From Alterinioella nitratireducens (GTDB taxonomy: Bacteria > Pseudomonadota > Alphaproteobacteria > Rhodobacterales > Rhodobacteraceae), in NCBI RefSeq assembly GCF_013155465.1, contig NZ_JABJVX010000004.1:248001-312000 (forward strand): a DNA stretch of 64,000 nt, given 5' to 3'. Made by a program: the position numbers and the translations under genes. Position 1 is the stretch's first letter. Every line of letters begins with the position of its first letter. Below the pieces are notes generated by a model. The model had not been told where the DNA came from, made no database searches, and saw only the letters and a program-made list of their open reading frames with translations. Shown here piece by piece: positions 8,742-17,076 of this stretch.

Positions 8742-9479
8742 TCAGAGCACCTCGATACCATTGCCAAGCGCGATCTCGCCGCTTGTAACCACCTCGCCAT
8801 AAACGCAGAACTCGCGCGCCTCGTTCAGCACGCTCAGCGTGTCGGCGTCGCGCTGGCCGGTCTCGGGGTTGGCCGTGGTGGCAAGGCAGCGCACGACCGG
8901 TTCGCGCACTGCGATCTCGGCGCTGCCGATGCGCACGGTCTTGCCGATCCAGTCGCCCTCGTCCCAGGGCGGCAATCCATCGAGCCAGATATTCGCGCGC
9001 CAGCGCTTTTCCGACAGGCTCTGCCCCAGCTTGTGTTCCACAGCGCGGTGCGAGGCCATGTTTCCGATGCTGACCGAGGGGAAATCCGTATCCGTCATGC
9101 CGCGCCCCGGAACCCGGACGACACGGGCCGATTGGGCGCGGTTCTCCGGTTGCAGTGGCCTTGACCAGGCAATCAGCGCGTCGCCGTCCTTATCGGGGTC
9201 GATTATCAGGTCGGGCAGGTCCGGATGGGACAGGGTGACCGTGCCCGTGGCGTCATCCAGCCGCGCGTCGATGGCCATCAGGCCGGGCGCCTTCGACCCG
9301 ATGGTGAAGTTGCGGCAATGCGCCCATGCGCTGCCATCCACGTCGCTTGCATCATGCGCCACGGCCCAGGTCCGGTCCCAAGGCATGGTGGCGCCGGCCT
9401 CAAGCCGGACCGAGGTCAGCGCCTCGCGCCCATGGCTCTTGATCGGGTGCCGCCAGAGGCCGGTGACACGGGGCGTCAT
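8742..9479 (-). CDS. MOSC-domain protein
   Basis: A 245-residue protein with an N-terminal MOSC beta-barrel segment (VTGLWRHPIKSHGREALTSVRLEAGATMPWDRTWAV) and a MOSC core with VSIGNMASH...RWRANIWLDGLPPWDE and a cysteine in EPVVRCLATTANPETGQRD. MOSC proteins bind or transfer sulfur via the molybdenum cofactor; the substrate here is unknown. Start ATG 9479 overlaps the yidC stop (ATGA at 9476-9479). It is translationally coupled to yidC and lies directly before engB. Confidence 0.9.
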   Translation of the reverse strand: MTPRVTGLWRHPIKSHGREALTSVRLEAGATMPWDRTWAVAHDASDVDGSAWAHCRNFTIGSKAPGLMAIDARLDDATGTVTLSHPDLPDLIIDPDKDGDALIAWSRPLQPENRAQSARVVRVPGRGMTDTDFPSVSIGNMASHRAVEHKLGQSLSEKRWRANIWLDGLPPWDEGDWIGKTVRIGSAEIAVREPVVRCLATTANPETGQRDADTLSVLNEAREFCVYGEVVTSGEIALGNGIEVL

Positions 9480-11290
9480 GTGTCGTCCGGTTTCTTGCGC
9501 TGGAAACTGCGGCGGATATTGCCGAACACGTCGGGCTTGAAGCCCTGGCTGCGCATGATCGTGTATTGCTGGATGAAAGTCACCGTGTTGTTGGTGATCC
9601 AGTAGACCAGCAGGCCGCTGGCGAAGCTGCCCAACATGAACATGAAGACCCAGGGCAGGTAGGCGAAGATCATCGCCTGCGTCGGATCGGTGGGCGCCGG
9701 GTTCAGTTTTTGCTGCAGCCACATCGAGACGCCCAGAAGCAGGGGCAGCACGCCGATGAAGATCAGCGCCATGATGGTGCCGGGTTCGGGTGCCGCGTAG
9801 GGCAGCAACCCGTAGAGGTTGAAGATCGACGAGCTGTCGGGCGCCGAGAGGTCATTCAGCCAGCCGAAGAACGGCGCGTGGCGCAGCTCCAGCGTGACGA
9901 AAATCACCTTGTAGAGCGAGAAGAATATCGGGATTTGCAGAAGGATCGGCAGACAGCCCGAGGCCGGGTTCACCTTTTCCTTCTTGTAGAGCTCCATCAT
10001 GCCCTGTTGCAGCTTCTGGCGGTCATCGCCCGCACGTTCCTTCAGCTCCTCCATCTTGGGCTGAAGCTCCTTCATCTTGGCCATCGAGACGTAGGATTTA
10101 TAGGCCAGCGGGAAGAGCGCGGCCTTGATCAGCAGCGTCAGCGCGATGATGGCGACGCCCATATTGCCGATAAGCGCGTTGAGGTTGTGAAGCAGCCAGA
10201 AGATCGGCTTGGTCAGGAAGTAGAACCAGCCCCAGTCGATGGAATCGAGGAAGCCGTCGATGCCGTCCTCGTTCTGGTAGTTGCGGATGGTTTCCCATTC
10301 CTTGGCGCCCGCGAAAAGGCGCGTCGAGCGCTCGACCGTTTGCCCCGGTTCGACGGTGACGGCGGGCAGGCGGGCCTCGGTCTGGTAGATCTCGGCGCTG
10401 GCGACATAGCGGGAAACGGCGGTGAAGGGCTGGCCCGCCTCGGGGATCAGCGTGGTCATCCAGTACTTGTCGGTGAAACCGATCCAGCCTTCCTCGGCTA
10501 CGTCCGTCACTTCGGCCCGCGCGCCTTCGCGTTCGAGGAAATCGAGGTCGGTCATGTCGTCGTAATCAAGCTCGTTCAGGGTGCCGTCCGAGCTTTGCAC
10601 GACGCCTTCGTGCAGGATGAAGAAGTTCTGCAGGTCATCGGGCAGCCCGTGGCGCGCGACGATGCCGTAGGGGGCAAGGCGGGCCGCGTCCTCGTTAGTG
10701 TTCTCGACCGATTGGGTGATCGTGAACATGTAATCTTCATCGACCGAGATCGTGCGGCGGAAGATCAGGCCGGTGCCATTGTCCCACCGAAGCGTCACCG
10801 GGGTCTCGACGGTCAGCGTCTCGCCCTCCTCGACCTCCCATTCGGTGTTCGCACCGGGGACATCCTCATAGCCAAGCGCGCCGCCGGGGGTCCAGCCGTA
10901 GAGCGCGTAATAGGCCCCGGATTGCCCGACCGGCGAGAGCAGGCGGACATTGGGCGAGTCCTCTTCCAGCGTTTCGAAATAGTTGCGCAGTTCGAGGTCG
11001 TCGAGGCGGCCACCGGTGAGAGAGATGGAGCCCGAAAGCGCCTGCGTGTCGATGGCGATGCGCGGGGCTTCCGCGGTCGCCTCGACCGGCGCGCCGGCCT
11101 CGGTTTCGGTCCCGCCGACAGTGGGCGGGGTCAGAGCAAGATCGGGGGCCTCGCCCTCGGTGGTGACGACGGCCTCGGGGCTGTCGGGATCGGTCGGGAG
11201 GTCGGCGGGCGGGAACAGGATCGACCAGATCAGGATCACACCCAGGCTCAAGGCCATTGCAAGAATGAAATTCTTGTTCTGATTGTCCAT
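9476..11290 (-). CDS. yidC: Membrane protein insertase YidC
   Basis: A 604-residue protein that inserts and folds inner-membrane proteins alone or with SecYEG. It has an N-terminal membrane anchor (NFILAMALSLGVILIWSILF), a large periplasmic domain rich in Glu/Thr, and the five-helix insertase core beginning near GWFYFLTKPIFWLLHNL. The core includes FPLAYKSYVSMAKMKELQPKM and the C-terminal WITNNTVTFIQQYTI with a basic tail. I start at MDNQNKNF (11290); longer in-frame extensions lack family similarity. In many relatives yidC directly follows yidD; here about 3.9 kb separates the two genes. Confidence 0.96.
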   Translation of the reverse strand: MDNQNKNFILAMALSLGVILIWSILFPPADLPTDPDSPEAVVTTEGEAPDLALTPPTVGGTETEAGAPVEATAEAPRIAIDTQALSGSISLTGGRLDDLELRNYFETLEEDSPNVRLLSPVGQSGAYYALYGWTPGGALGYEDVPGANTEWEVEEGETLTVETPVTLRWDNGTGLIFRRTISVDEDYMFTITQSVENTNEDAARLAPYGIVARHGLPDDLQNFFILHEGVVQSSDGTLNELDYDDMTDLDFLEREGARAEVTDVAEEGWIGFTDKYWMTTLIPEAGQPFTAVSRYVASAEIYQTEARLPAVTVEPGQTVERSTRLFAGAKEWETIRNYQNEDGIDGFLDSIDWGWFYFLTKPIFWLLHNLNALIGNMGVAIIALTLLIKAALFPLAYKSYVSMAKMKELQPKMEELKERAGDDRQKLQQGMMELYKKEKVNPASGCLPILLQIPIFFSLYKVIFVTLELRHAPFFGWLNDLSAPDSSSIFNLYGLLPYAAPEPGTIMALIFIGVLPLLLGVSMWLQQKLNPAPTDPTQAMIFAYLPWVFMFMLGSFASGLLVYWITNNTVTFIQQYTIMRSQGFKPDVFGNIRRSFQRKKPDDT

Positions 11291-11422
11291 AACCGCCCTG
11301 TCCAGCCTTGTTTGAATCCACGGAGGTTCAACAGATTGAGGCCGCAAAGGTCAAGCGGTTTTCCCCGCCTGTGGCACCGTTGCGCGCGGTTTGGCATCGG
11401 TTTCACCCCGGATGGGGCCGGA

Positions 11423-12979
11423 TCAGCCCGCGCGGCGTCCGATCCGGGGCGTTTGGGGGATCTTTTCGTTGTAGCTGCGCATCCAGCCGATGGTGTCTTC
11501 CAGCGGCATGGGGCGCGACAGCCCGTAGCCCTGGATATGGTCGCAGCCCAGTTGCGCCAGCACGCTTTGTTCGCCCTCGGTCTCGACGCCTTCGGCCACG
11601 GTGGCGACGCCAAGCCGTTCGGCCAGCGCCAGGATACCGGCGACCACGGCCTGCTGGCTGGATTCGCGGTCCATCCGCGTCACGAAGCTGCGGTCGATCT
11701 TGATGCGGTTGACGCGGAAGCGGGCGATATTGGCGATGGCGGCACTGCCGGTGCCGAAATCGTCGAGGTCGATGTTGAAGCCATGCGCGCTGAGCCGTTC
11801 GATATTCTGCACCACCACGTCGTCCTGCGATTGCGCGGCGACGGTCTCCAGGATCTCGACGGTCAGGCGCGAGGGGCGCATCTCGTGACGGTCGACCTCC
11901 CATTTGACGCGGTCGGCCAGGGTCGGGTCATGCAGTTCCTCAGCCGAGAAATTGACCGAGACCGAGGGGATCGCGAACCCGGCCTCGTCCCAGACCTTCA
12001 GCGCGGCCAGCGCGTGCGACAAGATCACCTCGCCCAACCGGCCCATGCAGCCGGCATCGTCGATGGCGGGCAGGAAATCGGCGGGGATCAGCACGCCTTC
12101 TTCAGGGTGATGCCAGCGCGCGAGCGCCTCGAAGCCCGACACCGCCCCGGTATCGGTGCTGATCTGGGGCTGAAACCAGGGCCGGATGGCCCCGGAATCG
12201 AGCGCGGTTTCAACCTCCTCGGACAGGCCATGGCGGCGGCGCGAGCGGGTTTTCACGCGTTCGGAATAGCCGCGCACCCCGGCGGGGCCATTCCTGCGCG
12301 CCTCGGTCAACGCGGTCAGGGCGGCATCCAGCACGCATTCGGCATTGCCGTATTCGGCCTGCGCGGGCGTGGCAAAGCCGACCGAGAGGGTCGGGTGGGC
12401 CGCCGATCCGGCGATGGCGACAGGTTCGGAAAGTGCGCGTTGCAGGCGTTCGACCACCGACACGACGAGGTCGAGCTTGGCATTGGCGATGGGTTCCAGC
12501 GCGATGGCAAAGCGGCCCTCGCCGATGCAGGCGACGGCATCGCCCCGGCGCAGCGAGGTCTGAAGACGTTCGGCGCTGCGGCGCAGGATCTGATCGCCCG
12601 CCGACGCGCCCCAACGCGCCACCAGATCGGGGAAATCGTCGATCTCGGCAATCAGGCAGGCGGTGGCGCGGCCCTGCGCCTCGGGGCTGTTCATGGACCG
12701 ATCCAGCGCGGTCAGGAACGCCTCGCGCATGGGCAGGCCGGTCTTGCCGTCGCGCGGGCCTGTGTCGGGGTCGATGCGCGCGGGCGGGCGCAGCGCCTGA
12801 AGCGCCAGGAGCGCGGGCAACAGGACCGAAGTGGCAAAGATGATCTCGGCCTTGCCGATCCAGACCGCGCCAAGCGCCAGCAGCGGAAAGATCGCCAGGA
12901 ATTCGACGCGGGCCAGCGCGCCGCGAATGCCGCGGGCAAGCCGGTCCATCGAGGAGGTCGCAGAAACACGCATCGGCAC
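11423..12979 (-). CDS. Cyclic-di-GMP phosphodiesterase with degenerate GGDEF and intact EAL domain
   Basis: A 518-residue protein. Residues about 25-65 contain two hydrophobic membrane segments, residues about 75-240 a GGDEF domain and residues about 255-505 an EAL domain. The GGDEF signature is replaced by GEGRF (153-157), so synthase activity is not expected. The EAL part keeps the metal and catalytic residues: EAL (284-286), N343 in VNFS, E375 in EILE, D406-D407 in DDFGTG, K427 in KIDR and E463 in AEGVE. It probably hydrolyses c-di-GMP at the membrane and thereby affects motility or biofilm. It lies between ttcA and yidC in the same direction, with a 132-bp gap before yidC. Confidence 0.9.
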   Translation of the reverse strand: MPMRVSATSSMDRLARGIRGALARVEFLAIFPLLALGAVWIGKAEIIFATSVLLPALLALQALRPPARIDPDTGPRDGKTGLPMREAFLTALDRSMNSPEAQGRATACLIAEIDDFPDLVARWGASAGDQILRRSAERLQTSLRRGDAVACIGEGRFAIALEPIANAKLDLVVSVVERLQRALSEPVAIAGSAAHPTLSVGFATPAQAEYGNAECVLDAALTALTEARRNGPAGVRGYSERVKTRSRRRHGLSEEVETALDSGAIRPWFQPQISTDTGAVSGFEALARWHHPEEGVLIPADFLPAIDDAGCMGRLGEVILSHALAALKVWDEAGFAIPSVSVNFSAEELHDPTLADRVKWEVDRHEMRPSRLTVEILETVAAQSQDDVVVQNIERLSAHGFNIDLDDFGTGSAAIANIARFRVNRIKIDRSFVTRMDRESSQQAVVAGILALAERLGVATVAEGVETEGEQSVLAQLGCDHIQGYGLSRPMPLEDTIGWMRSYNEKIPQTPRIGRRAG

Positions 12980-13089
12980 ACCCTTTGTCTCACACCGTCC
13001 CCAGGTGAACGGAATGGGAACGTTGCCGAAAAGGGCTAAGCCAAACTGCCAAACAGGCTGTTAATGACCGCCGATTACTGTCTCTGATT

Positions 13090-13953
13090 TCAGTCGAATT
13101 GTTCCGACCGTGCCAGTCCGGCGAAGTCGAAAAGGCTCGGGTCCAGCAGATGCGAAGGCCGCGCATTCATCAGGGACGAGAACATCTTGCCGCGCCGTCC
13201 GGGGCTGCGCGCCTCCCACTCGTTCAGCATCGCCTTGATCTGCTGGCGTTGCAGCCCGTCCTGCGATCCGCAGAGATCACAGGGGATGATGGGATAGTTC
13301 ATGGCGCGGGAAAACGCCTCGCAATCGGCCTCGGCGACATGGGCGAGGGGGCGGTAGACAAAGAGGTCGCCCTCATCGTTGAGCAGCTTGGGCGGCATCG
13401 TGGCCAGCTTGCCGCCATGAAACAAATTCAGGAAAAATGTCTCGAGAATATCGTCGCGGTGATGGCCCAGAACAACCGCCGAACACCCTTCCTCACGCGC
13501 GATTCGGTAGAGGTTGCCACGGCGCAGCCGCGAGCAGAGCGCGCAATAGGTCCGGCCCTGGGGCACCTTGTCCATGACGATGGAGTAGGTGTCCTGATAC
13601 TCGATCCGGTGCTCCACACCCATCTTCTCCAGAAACTCCGGCAGCACGGTCGCGGGAAAGCCCGGCTGGCCCTGGTCGAGGTTGCAGGCGAGGATCTGGA
13701 CCGGCAGCAGCCCGCGCCATTTGAGCTCGGTCAGGGCGGCCAGCAGGGTGTAACTGTCCTTGCCGCCCGAGAGGCAGACCAGCCACTTGTCCGGCTGCGT
13801 GCCCTCGGCGCGACGTGAGCCGCGTTCGATCATTCCGTAGCGCTGGATCGCCTCGCGGGTCTCGCGGATGATCCGCTTGCGCAGTTTCTTGAACTCCGCC
13901 GTCTTCGGCGCGCCGTGAAAGAGCGGGTGGATATCGTCGCTGTCGTCAAGCAT
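13090..13953 (-). CDS. ttcA: tRNA 2-thiocytidine(32) synthetase TtcA
   Basis: A 287-residue ATP-dependent tRNA thiolase. The PP-loop SGGKDS lies at 62-67. The cluster-binding CxxC pairs are C137/C140 (CALC) and C225/C228 (CDLC), the arrangement that holds the [4Fe-4S] cluster in TtcA. GHHRDD at 163-168 is also conserved. Length is slightly below E. coli TtcA. It acts on C32 of certain tRNAs in the cytoplasm. It begins 110 bp from the divergent alpha/beta hydrolase. Confidence 0.95.
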   Translation of the reverse strand: MLDDSDDIHPLFHGAPKTAEFKKLRKRIIRETREAIQRYGMIERGSRRAEGTQPDKWLVCLSGGKDSYTLLAALTELKWRGLLPVQILACNLDQGQPGFPATVLPEFLEKMGVEHRIEYQDTYSIVMDKVPQGRTYCALCSRLRRGNLYRIAREEGCSAVVLGHHRDDILETFFLNLFHGGKLATMPPKLLNDEGDLFVYRPLAHVAEADCEAFSRAMNYPIIPCDLCGSQDGLQRQQIKAMLNEWEARSPGRRGKMFSSLMNARPSHLLDPSLFDFAGLARSEQFD

Positions 13954-14063
13954 CTGGGACCTCCGGGTGTCGCGGTCCCCGCATAGTGCCGCCGGGTGCC
14001 CCGCGCAACGGTTTTGATATCCGCGCGGCCTGGGGCATACTGCGGGACAGGGAGGGCCGCGAC

Positions 14064-14984
14064 ATGGATTATTTCTTCTCGCGCCGCACGTTCAACCAGA
14101 GCAAGGGCACGTTCACCAAGGACTTCGCGGCGCTGACGCGCTATGCCCGCGTGCCTGAGCCCATTGCCGAGGCCGGGGCCGCGCATCTGATCAGCCGCGA
14201 CCAGTGGTTGCAAGGCGTGTTGTCCTCGGCCACCACCAACGACGTCGTCATCTTCGTGCATGGCTTCAACACCTCGCAGGCGGAAATGCTGATCCGCCAG
14301 CGCAAGATCCAGGGTGGCCTCATGGCGCATGGCTTCGGCGGCGCTGTGATCGGGCTGGACTGGGCCAGCGACGGTGTGCTGTCCGGCTATGGCCGCGACC
14401 GCACGGACGCCAAGAGAACCGCGCCCTACCTGGTGCTGGACGGGATCGGGCCGATCCTCAACGCGCGGCCCGGTATCCGCATCCACATCCTGGCCCATTC
14501 GATGGGCGCCTACCTGACGTTGCGCGGTTTCAGCCAGGTGGGCGATTCCGGCGCGCCCGGCACCCATCCCTGGGGCGTGGAGCAGGTGTTGTTCCTGGCC
14601 GCCGATGTCACCGTGGGCTGGATGGAGGCGGGGGCCTGGGGCGGGCTGGTCATGGATCATCGCTGCAAGCGGCTGACCAACTATTACAGCGGTTTTGACG
14701 ATGTGCTGGCCCTGTCCGAGATCAACAAGTTCGGCACGGCCCCCAAGATCGGCCGCAACGGCATGTCGGGGCCGCTGCCGGGCCGGTTCAACGACCTCTA
14801 TTGCGGCCAGCAATATGACCGCACGGTGCCGCAGGCACAGCGCAGCGTGCGTTATTCCCACACCTGGTATTTCGACAATGCCGGCGTCTACCAGGATGTC
14901 GCCCGCACCCTGGCGGGGCAATCGGCGGCGACTATGCCGACGCGTCTGCCGGCGTCGAACGGGGATCAGGCGCTGCGGGTGTGA
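14064..14984 (+). CDS. Alpha/beta hydrolase of the DUF900 type
   Basis: A 306-residue protein beginning [12 protein letters not shown]. Conserved marks are [11 protein letters not shown] (oxyanion strand) and the nucleophile elbow AHSMGAY with Ser146; a late [13 protein letters not shown] region may give the acid and histidine. This matches DUF900 esterase/lipase-like proteins whose substrate is unknown. ATG 14064 is chosen for its GGAGGG site at 14051-14056 and because the upstream extension has no family similarity. No signal peptide is visible. It is divergent from ttcA and convergent with the yidD-side genes. Confidence 0.8.
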   Translation: MDYFFSRRTFNQSKGTFTKDFAALTRYARVPEPIAEAGAAHLISRDQWLQGVLSSATTNDVVIFVHGFNTSQAEMLIRQRKIQGGLMAHGFGGAVIGLDWASDGVLSGYGRDRTDAKRTAPYLVLDGIGPILNARPGIRIHILAHSMGAYLTLRGFSQVGDSGAPGTHPWGVEQVLFLAADVTVGWMEAGAWGGLVMDHRCKRLTNYYSGFDDVLALSEINKFGTAPKIGRNGMSGPLPGRFNDLYCGQQYDRTVPQAQRSVRYSHTWYFDNAGVYQDVARTLAGQSAATMPTRLPASNGDQALRV

Positions 14985-15018
14985 GGGGGCCTGTGCGACG
15001 CCCCGGCCCCTTGCGTTT

Positions 15019-15273
15019 TCAGAAATCAAACTGCCGTTTCGGTGGCGGCGGCTGCGATGGTGGCAGGCCAAGGTCGCGGCGCAGATGCGGCGTCAGGCCG
15101 TCCTCGAACCGGGCCCTGCGCAAGGCGCGCGCCGCCTCGCTGACCACCGCGCGCAACACGCGCCACAACCCGGCCTCGTGGGTGATGTCGGACAGGACGG
15201 CCTGAAGGTCAGTGTCACCCGTCGGACATATCGCTGTCAGGGTCCGGCACCGGATCGTAGCCGGAGGAGCCAA
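15019..15273 (-). CDS. Possible small hypothetical protein overlapping the yidD end
   Basis: An 84-codon frame whose last part ([31 protein letters not shown]...[25 protein letters not shown]) looks like a real small alpha-helical protein: amphipathic helix, then a proline-rich tail. The only ATG (15273) lies within yidD in another frame, giving a 59-nt overlap; a non-ATG start nearer 15217 is also possible. No function can be proposed. Low confidence because of the awkward start. Confidence 0.35.
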   Translation of the reverse strand: MAPPATIRCRTLTAICPTGDTDLQAVLSDITHEAGLWRVLRAVVSEAARALRRARFEDGLTPHLRRDLGLPPSQPPPPKRQFDF

Positions 15274-15460
15274 GCGGATGGCAGCGCCCGATGCGGCGCA
15301 GCGCCAGCCAGCCGCCTTTCAGCGCGCCATGCTTCTCAAGCGCCTCCAGCGCGTAGGCGGAACAGGTGGGCTGATAGCGGCAGTTGAACCCGACCCAAGG
15401 CGAAAAGATCAGCCGGTAGGCACGCACCGGCAGGGCGGCGATATGGGCCAGCGGGCTCAT
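15215..15460 (-). CDS. yidD: Membrane protein insertion efficiency factor YidD
   Basis: An 81-residue protein with the YidD signature [52 protein letters not shown], including the conserved CRYxPTCS and RCHP motifs. It is thought to help YidC/Sec-dependent insertion at the inner membrane. Its ATG (15460) overlaps the rnpA stop as ATGA, giving rpmH-rnpA-yidD coupling. Confidence 0.95.
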   Translation of the reverse strand: MSPLAHIAALPVRAYRLIFSPWVGFNCRYQPTCSAYALEALEKHGALKGGWLALRRIGRCHPLGSSGYDPVPDPDSDMSDG

Positions 15461-15810
15461 CCGTGCAGCTTTTGCAGGGCGCGGGACAGGTCGGCGCGCA
15501 TCTGGTCCATGGGCAGGGTCGCGGTAAGCTCGGGCCTGCCGATCAGCACGTAGTCCCATCCAGGACGCCCCTCGGTCGTGATCACGGCGCGGGCAATCTC
15601 GCGCAGGCGGCGCTTTGCGCGGTTGCGGGCGACGGCATTGCCGACCTTCTTGGAACAGGTATAGCCGACGCGGATCAGGTCGGGGTCGGCGGGCTCCCCC
15701 TCGCGCCGTTTGCGGCCCTGCACCAGAAAGCCCGGCGCATGGGCGCGGCCTGCACGGGCGGCGCGCAGGAAATCGGGGCGATTGGCCAGGGTCTCGATCC
15801 GCTGCGTCAC
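15457..15810 (-). CDS. rnpA: Ribonuclease P protein component
   Basis: A 117-residue basic protein that assists the RNase P RNA in tRNA 5' maturation. It has the family pattern [39 protein letters not shown] (RNR motif) and [10 protein letters not shown]. No suitable ATG lies near the family start; I use GTG 15810 (VTQRIETL), preceded by GAAGGA. A hairpin lies between it and rpmH. Confidence 0.93.
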   Translation of the reverse strand: MTQRIETLANRPDFLRAARAGRAHAPGFLVQGRKRREGEPADPDLIRVGYTCSKKVGNAVARNRAKRRLREIARAVITTEGRPGWDYVLIGRPELTATLPMDQMRADLSRALQKLHG

Positions 15811-15848
15811 GCGCGATCCTTCAAAACACGAAAAGCCGAAATACGAAA

Positions 15849-15879
15849 AGCCCCTGTGGCCATGATGGCCGAAGGGGCT
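15849..15879 (-). terminator. Hairpin between rpmH and rnpA
   Basis: On the minus strand AGCCCCT pairs with AGGGGCT, with an inner GGCCA/TGGCC stem and a short internal mismatch, and is followed by a T-rich stretch (TTTTCG). It is a likely attenuator or processing stem that sets rpmH expression above rnpA. Confidence 0.65.
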
Positions 15880-15917
15880 CCTCCAGGGGGCGCATCGGCC
15901 CCCAAATCGGCACGCGA

Positions 15918-16052
15918 TTACGCGCTGAGCGACTTCCGGCCGCGGGCGCGGCGGGCGTTCAGGATCTTGCGGCCGGCCTTGGTTGCCATGCGGGCGCGGA
16001 ACCCGTGGCGGCGTTTGCGGACCAGGTTGGACGGCTGGTAAGTGCGTTTCAT
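15918..16052 (-). CDS. rpmH: 50S ribosomal protein L34
   Basis: A 44-residue, very basic protein with the full L34 pattern: [20 protein letters not shown], then [23 protein letters not shown] and a TAA stop. It is the first gene of the rpmH-rnpA-yidD operon. A good sigma-70-type promoter lies about 80 bp upstream. Confidence 0.98.
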
Positions 16053-16132
16053 CTCTCAAGCTCCGTATCGTCACGGGCCGGAACGCGCGAGGGATTGCGC
16101 ATCGACGGCCAGAGAATCCGTTTGAAGCCCCG

Positions 16133-16161
16133 CCAATAGAACCAGTGCCGCGCGGTGTCAA
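16133..16161 (-). promoter_or_regulatory. Candidate sigma-70 promoter of rpmH
   Basis: On the minus strand TTGACA (16161-16156) is separated by 17 bases from TATTGG (16138-16133). This places the transcription start near 16126, about 75 bp before the rpmH ATG. The rest of the 16053-16341 spacer shows no other feature I can support. Confidence 0.55.
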
Positions 16162-16341
16162 CAATGGCGCGGGCCGAAAAGCGGGGTTTGAAACATCCGC
16201 GCGGCGAAATCCTTCAGATCGGGCCGGAAACCGACATATCCGGCCCGAAACGGTCACGCCCCATCAAGCGGGCGTGAAGGGCCTGTTGCGGGGCCGCCGG
16301 AACGCGCATCTTCTGGTCAAGCGATTGCGAAAGGTGCAACC

Positions 16342-17073
16342 ATGTCCGATACCACAGCCCCGTCAGGAAGTTCGATGACCCGATATCTGCCGCTGATCGT
16401 GATTGCACTCGTGGCGGCATCCGGCTGGTTCTTCTTTCGCGATTACCTGAGCTTCGAGGCGCTGCGCGACAATCGTGAAGCGCTCCTGGCCTTTCGGGAT
16501 GCGAATTACCTGGCAATGGTCGCGGGTTACATCGTGGCATATGTCGCTATCGTGGCGTTTTCCCTGCCCGGCGCGACACCGGCGACACTGGCGGGGGGCT
16601 TCCTCTTCGGTCTCTTCCCCGGTGCGTTCTATGTCGTGGTCTCGGCGACGCTCGGCGCGATCGTCATCTTCCTGGCCGCCAAGTGGGGCCTGGGCGAGGC
16701 GCTGGCGGCGCGGATGGATGCCTCCTCGGGCCGGATCAAGCGCATCAAGGAGGGGATCGAGGCGAACGAGCTGCCGATGCTGTTCCTGATCCGTCTGGTC
16801 CCCGCCGTGCCCTTTTTCGTTGCCAACCTGCTGCCCGCGCTCGTCGGTGTCGCGCTGGGGCCGTATGTCTTCACCACGTTCTTCGGAATCATGCCGGGCA
16901 CGGTGGTCTACACCTGGGTCGGCGCGGGACTGGGTGAGGTTTTCGCCCGTGGCGACACGCCCGATCTGGGGATCATCTTCGAGCCGATGATCCTGGGGCC
17001 GATCCTTGGGCTCTGCGCGCTGGCGCTGCTGCCGATCATCATCAAGGCCGTGCGCGGCAAGGAAGGGGTCTGA
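16342..17073 (+). CDS. TVP38/TMEM64 (DedA-like) family membrane protein
   Basis: A 243-residue integral membrane protein with an N-terminal membrane segment (residues about 13-28) and the family core AFSLPGATPATLAGGFLFGLFPGAFYVVVSATLGA, then RLVPAVPFFVANLLPALVGV...FFGIMPGTVVYTWVGAGLG. The F/GxxxG-rich repeats and the R-x-V-P-x-P-x-F-x-x-N motif define the SNARE-associated/TVP38 superfamily, whose members are linked to lipid flipping or membrane homeostasis. It precedes the flavoprotein gene by 3 bp, a pairing common for TVP38 and mercuric-reductase-like proteins. Confidence 0.9.
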   Translation: MSDTTAPSGSSMTRYLPLIVIALVAASGWFFFRDYLSFEALRDNREALLAFRDANYLAMVAGYIVAYVAIVAFSLPGATPATLAGGFLFGLFPGAFYVVVSATLGAIVIFLAAKWGLGEALAARMDASSGRIKRIKEGIEANELPMLFLIRLVPAVPFFVANLLPALVGVALGPYVFTTFFGIMPGTVVYTWVGAGLGEVFARGDTPDLGIIFEPMILGPILGLCALALLPIIIKAVRGKEGV

Positions 17074-17076
17074 GCG

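Noticed and set aside
9566..13039. Very long open frame of over 1100 codons on the plus strand opposite yidC and the EAL gene.
   Set aside because: It is antisense to two well-supported genes, is full of Arg/Gly/His/Gln typical of high-GC shadow frames, and has no recognisable domain.
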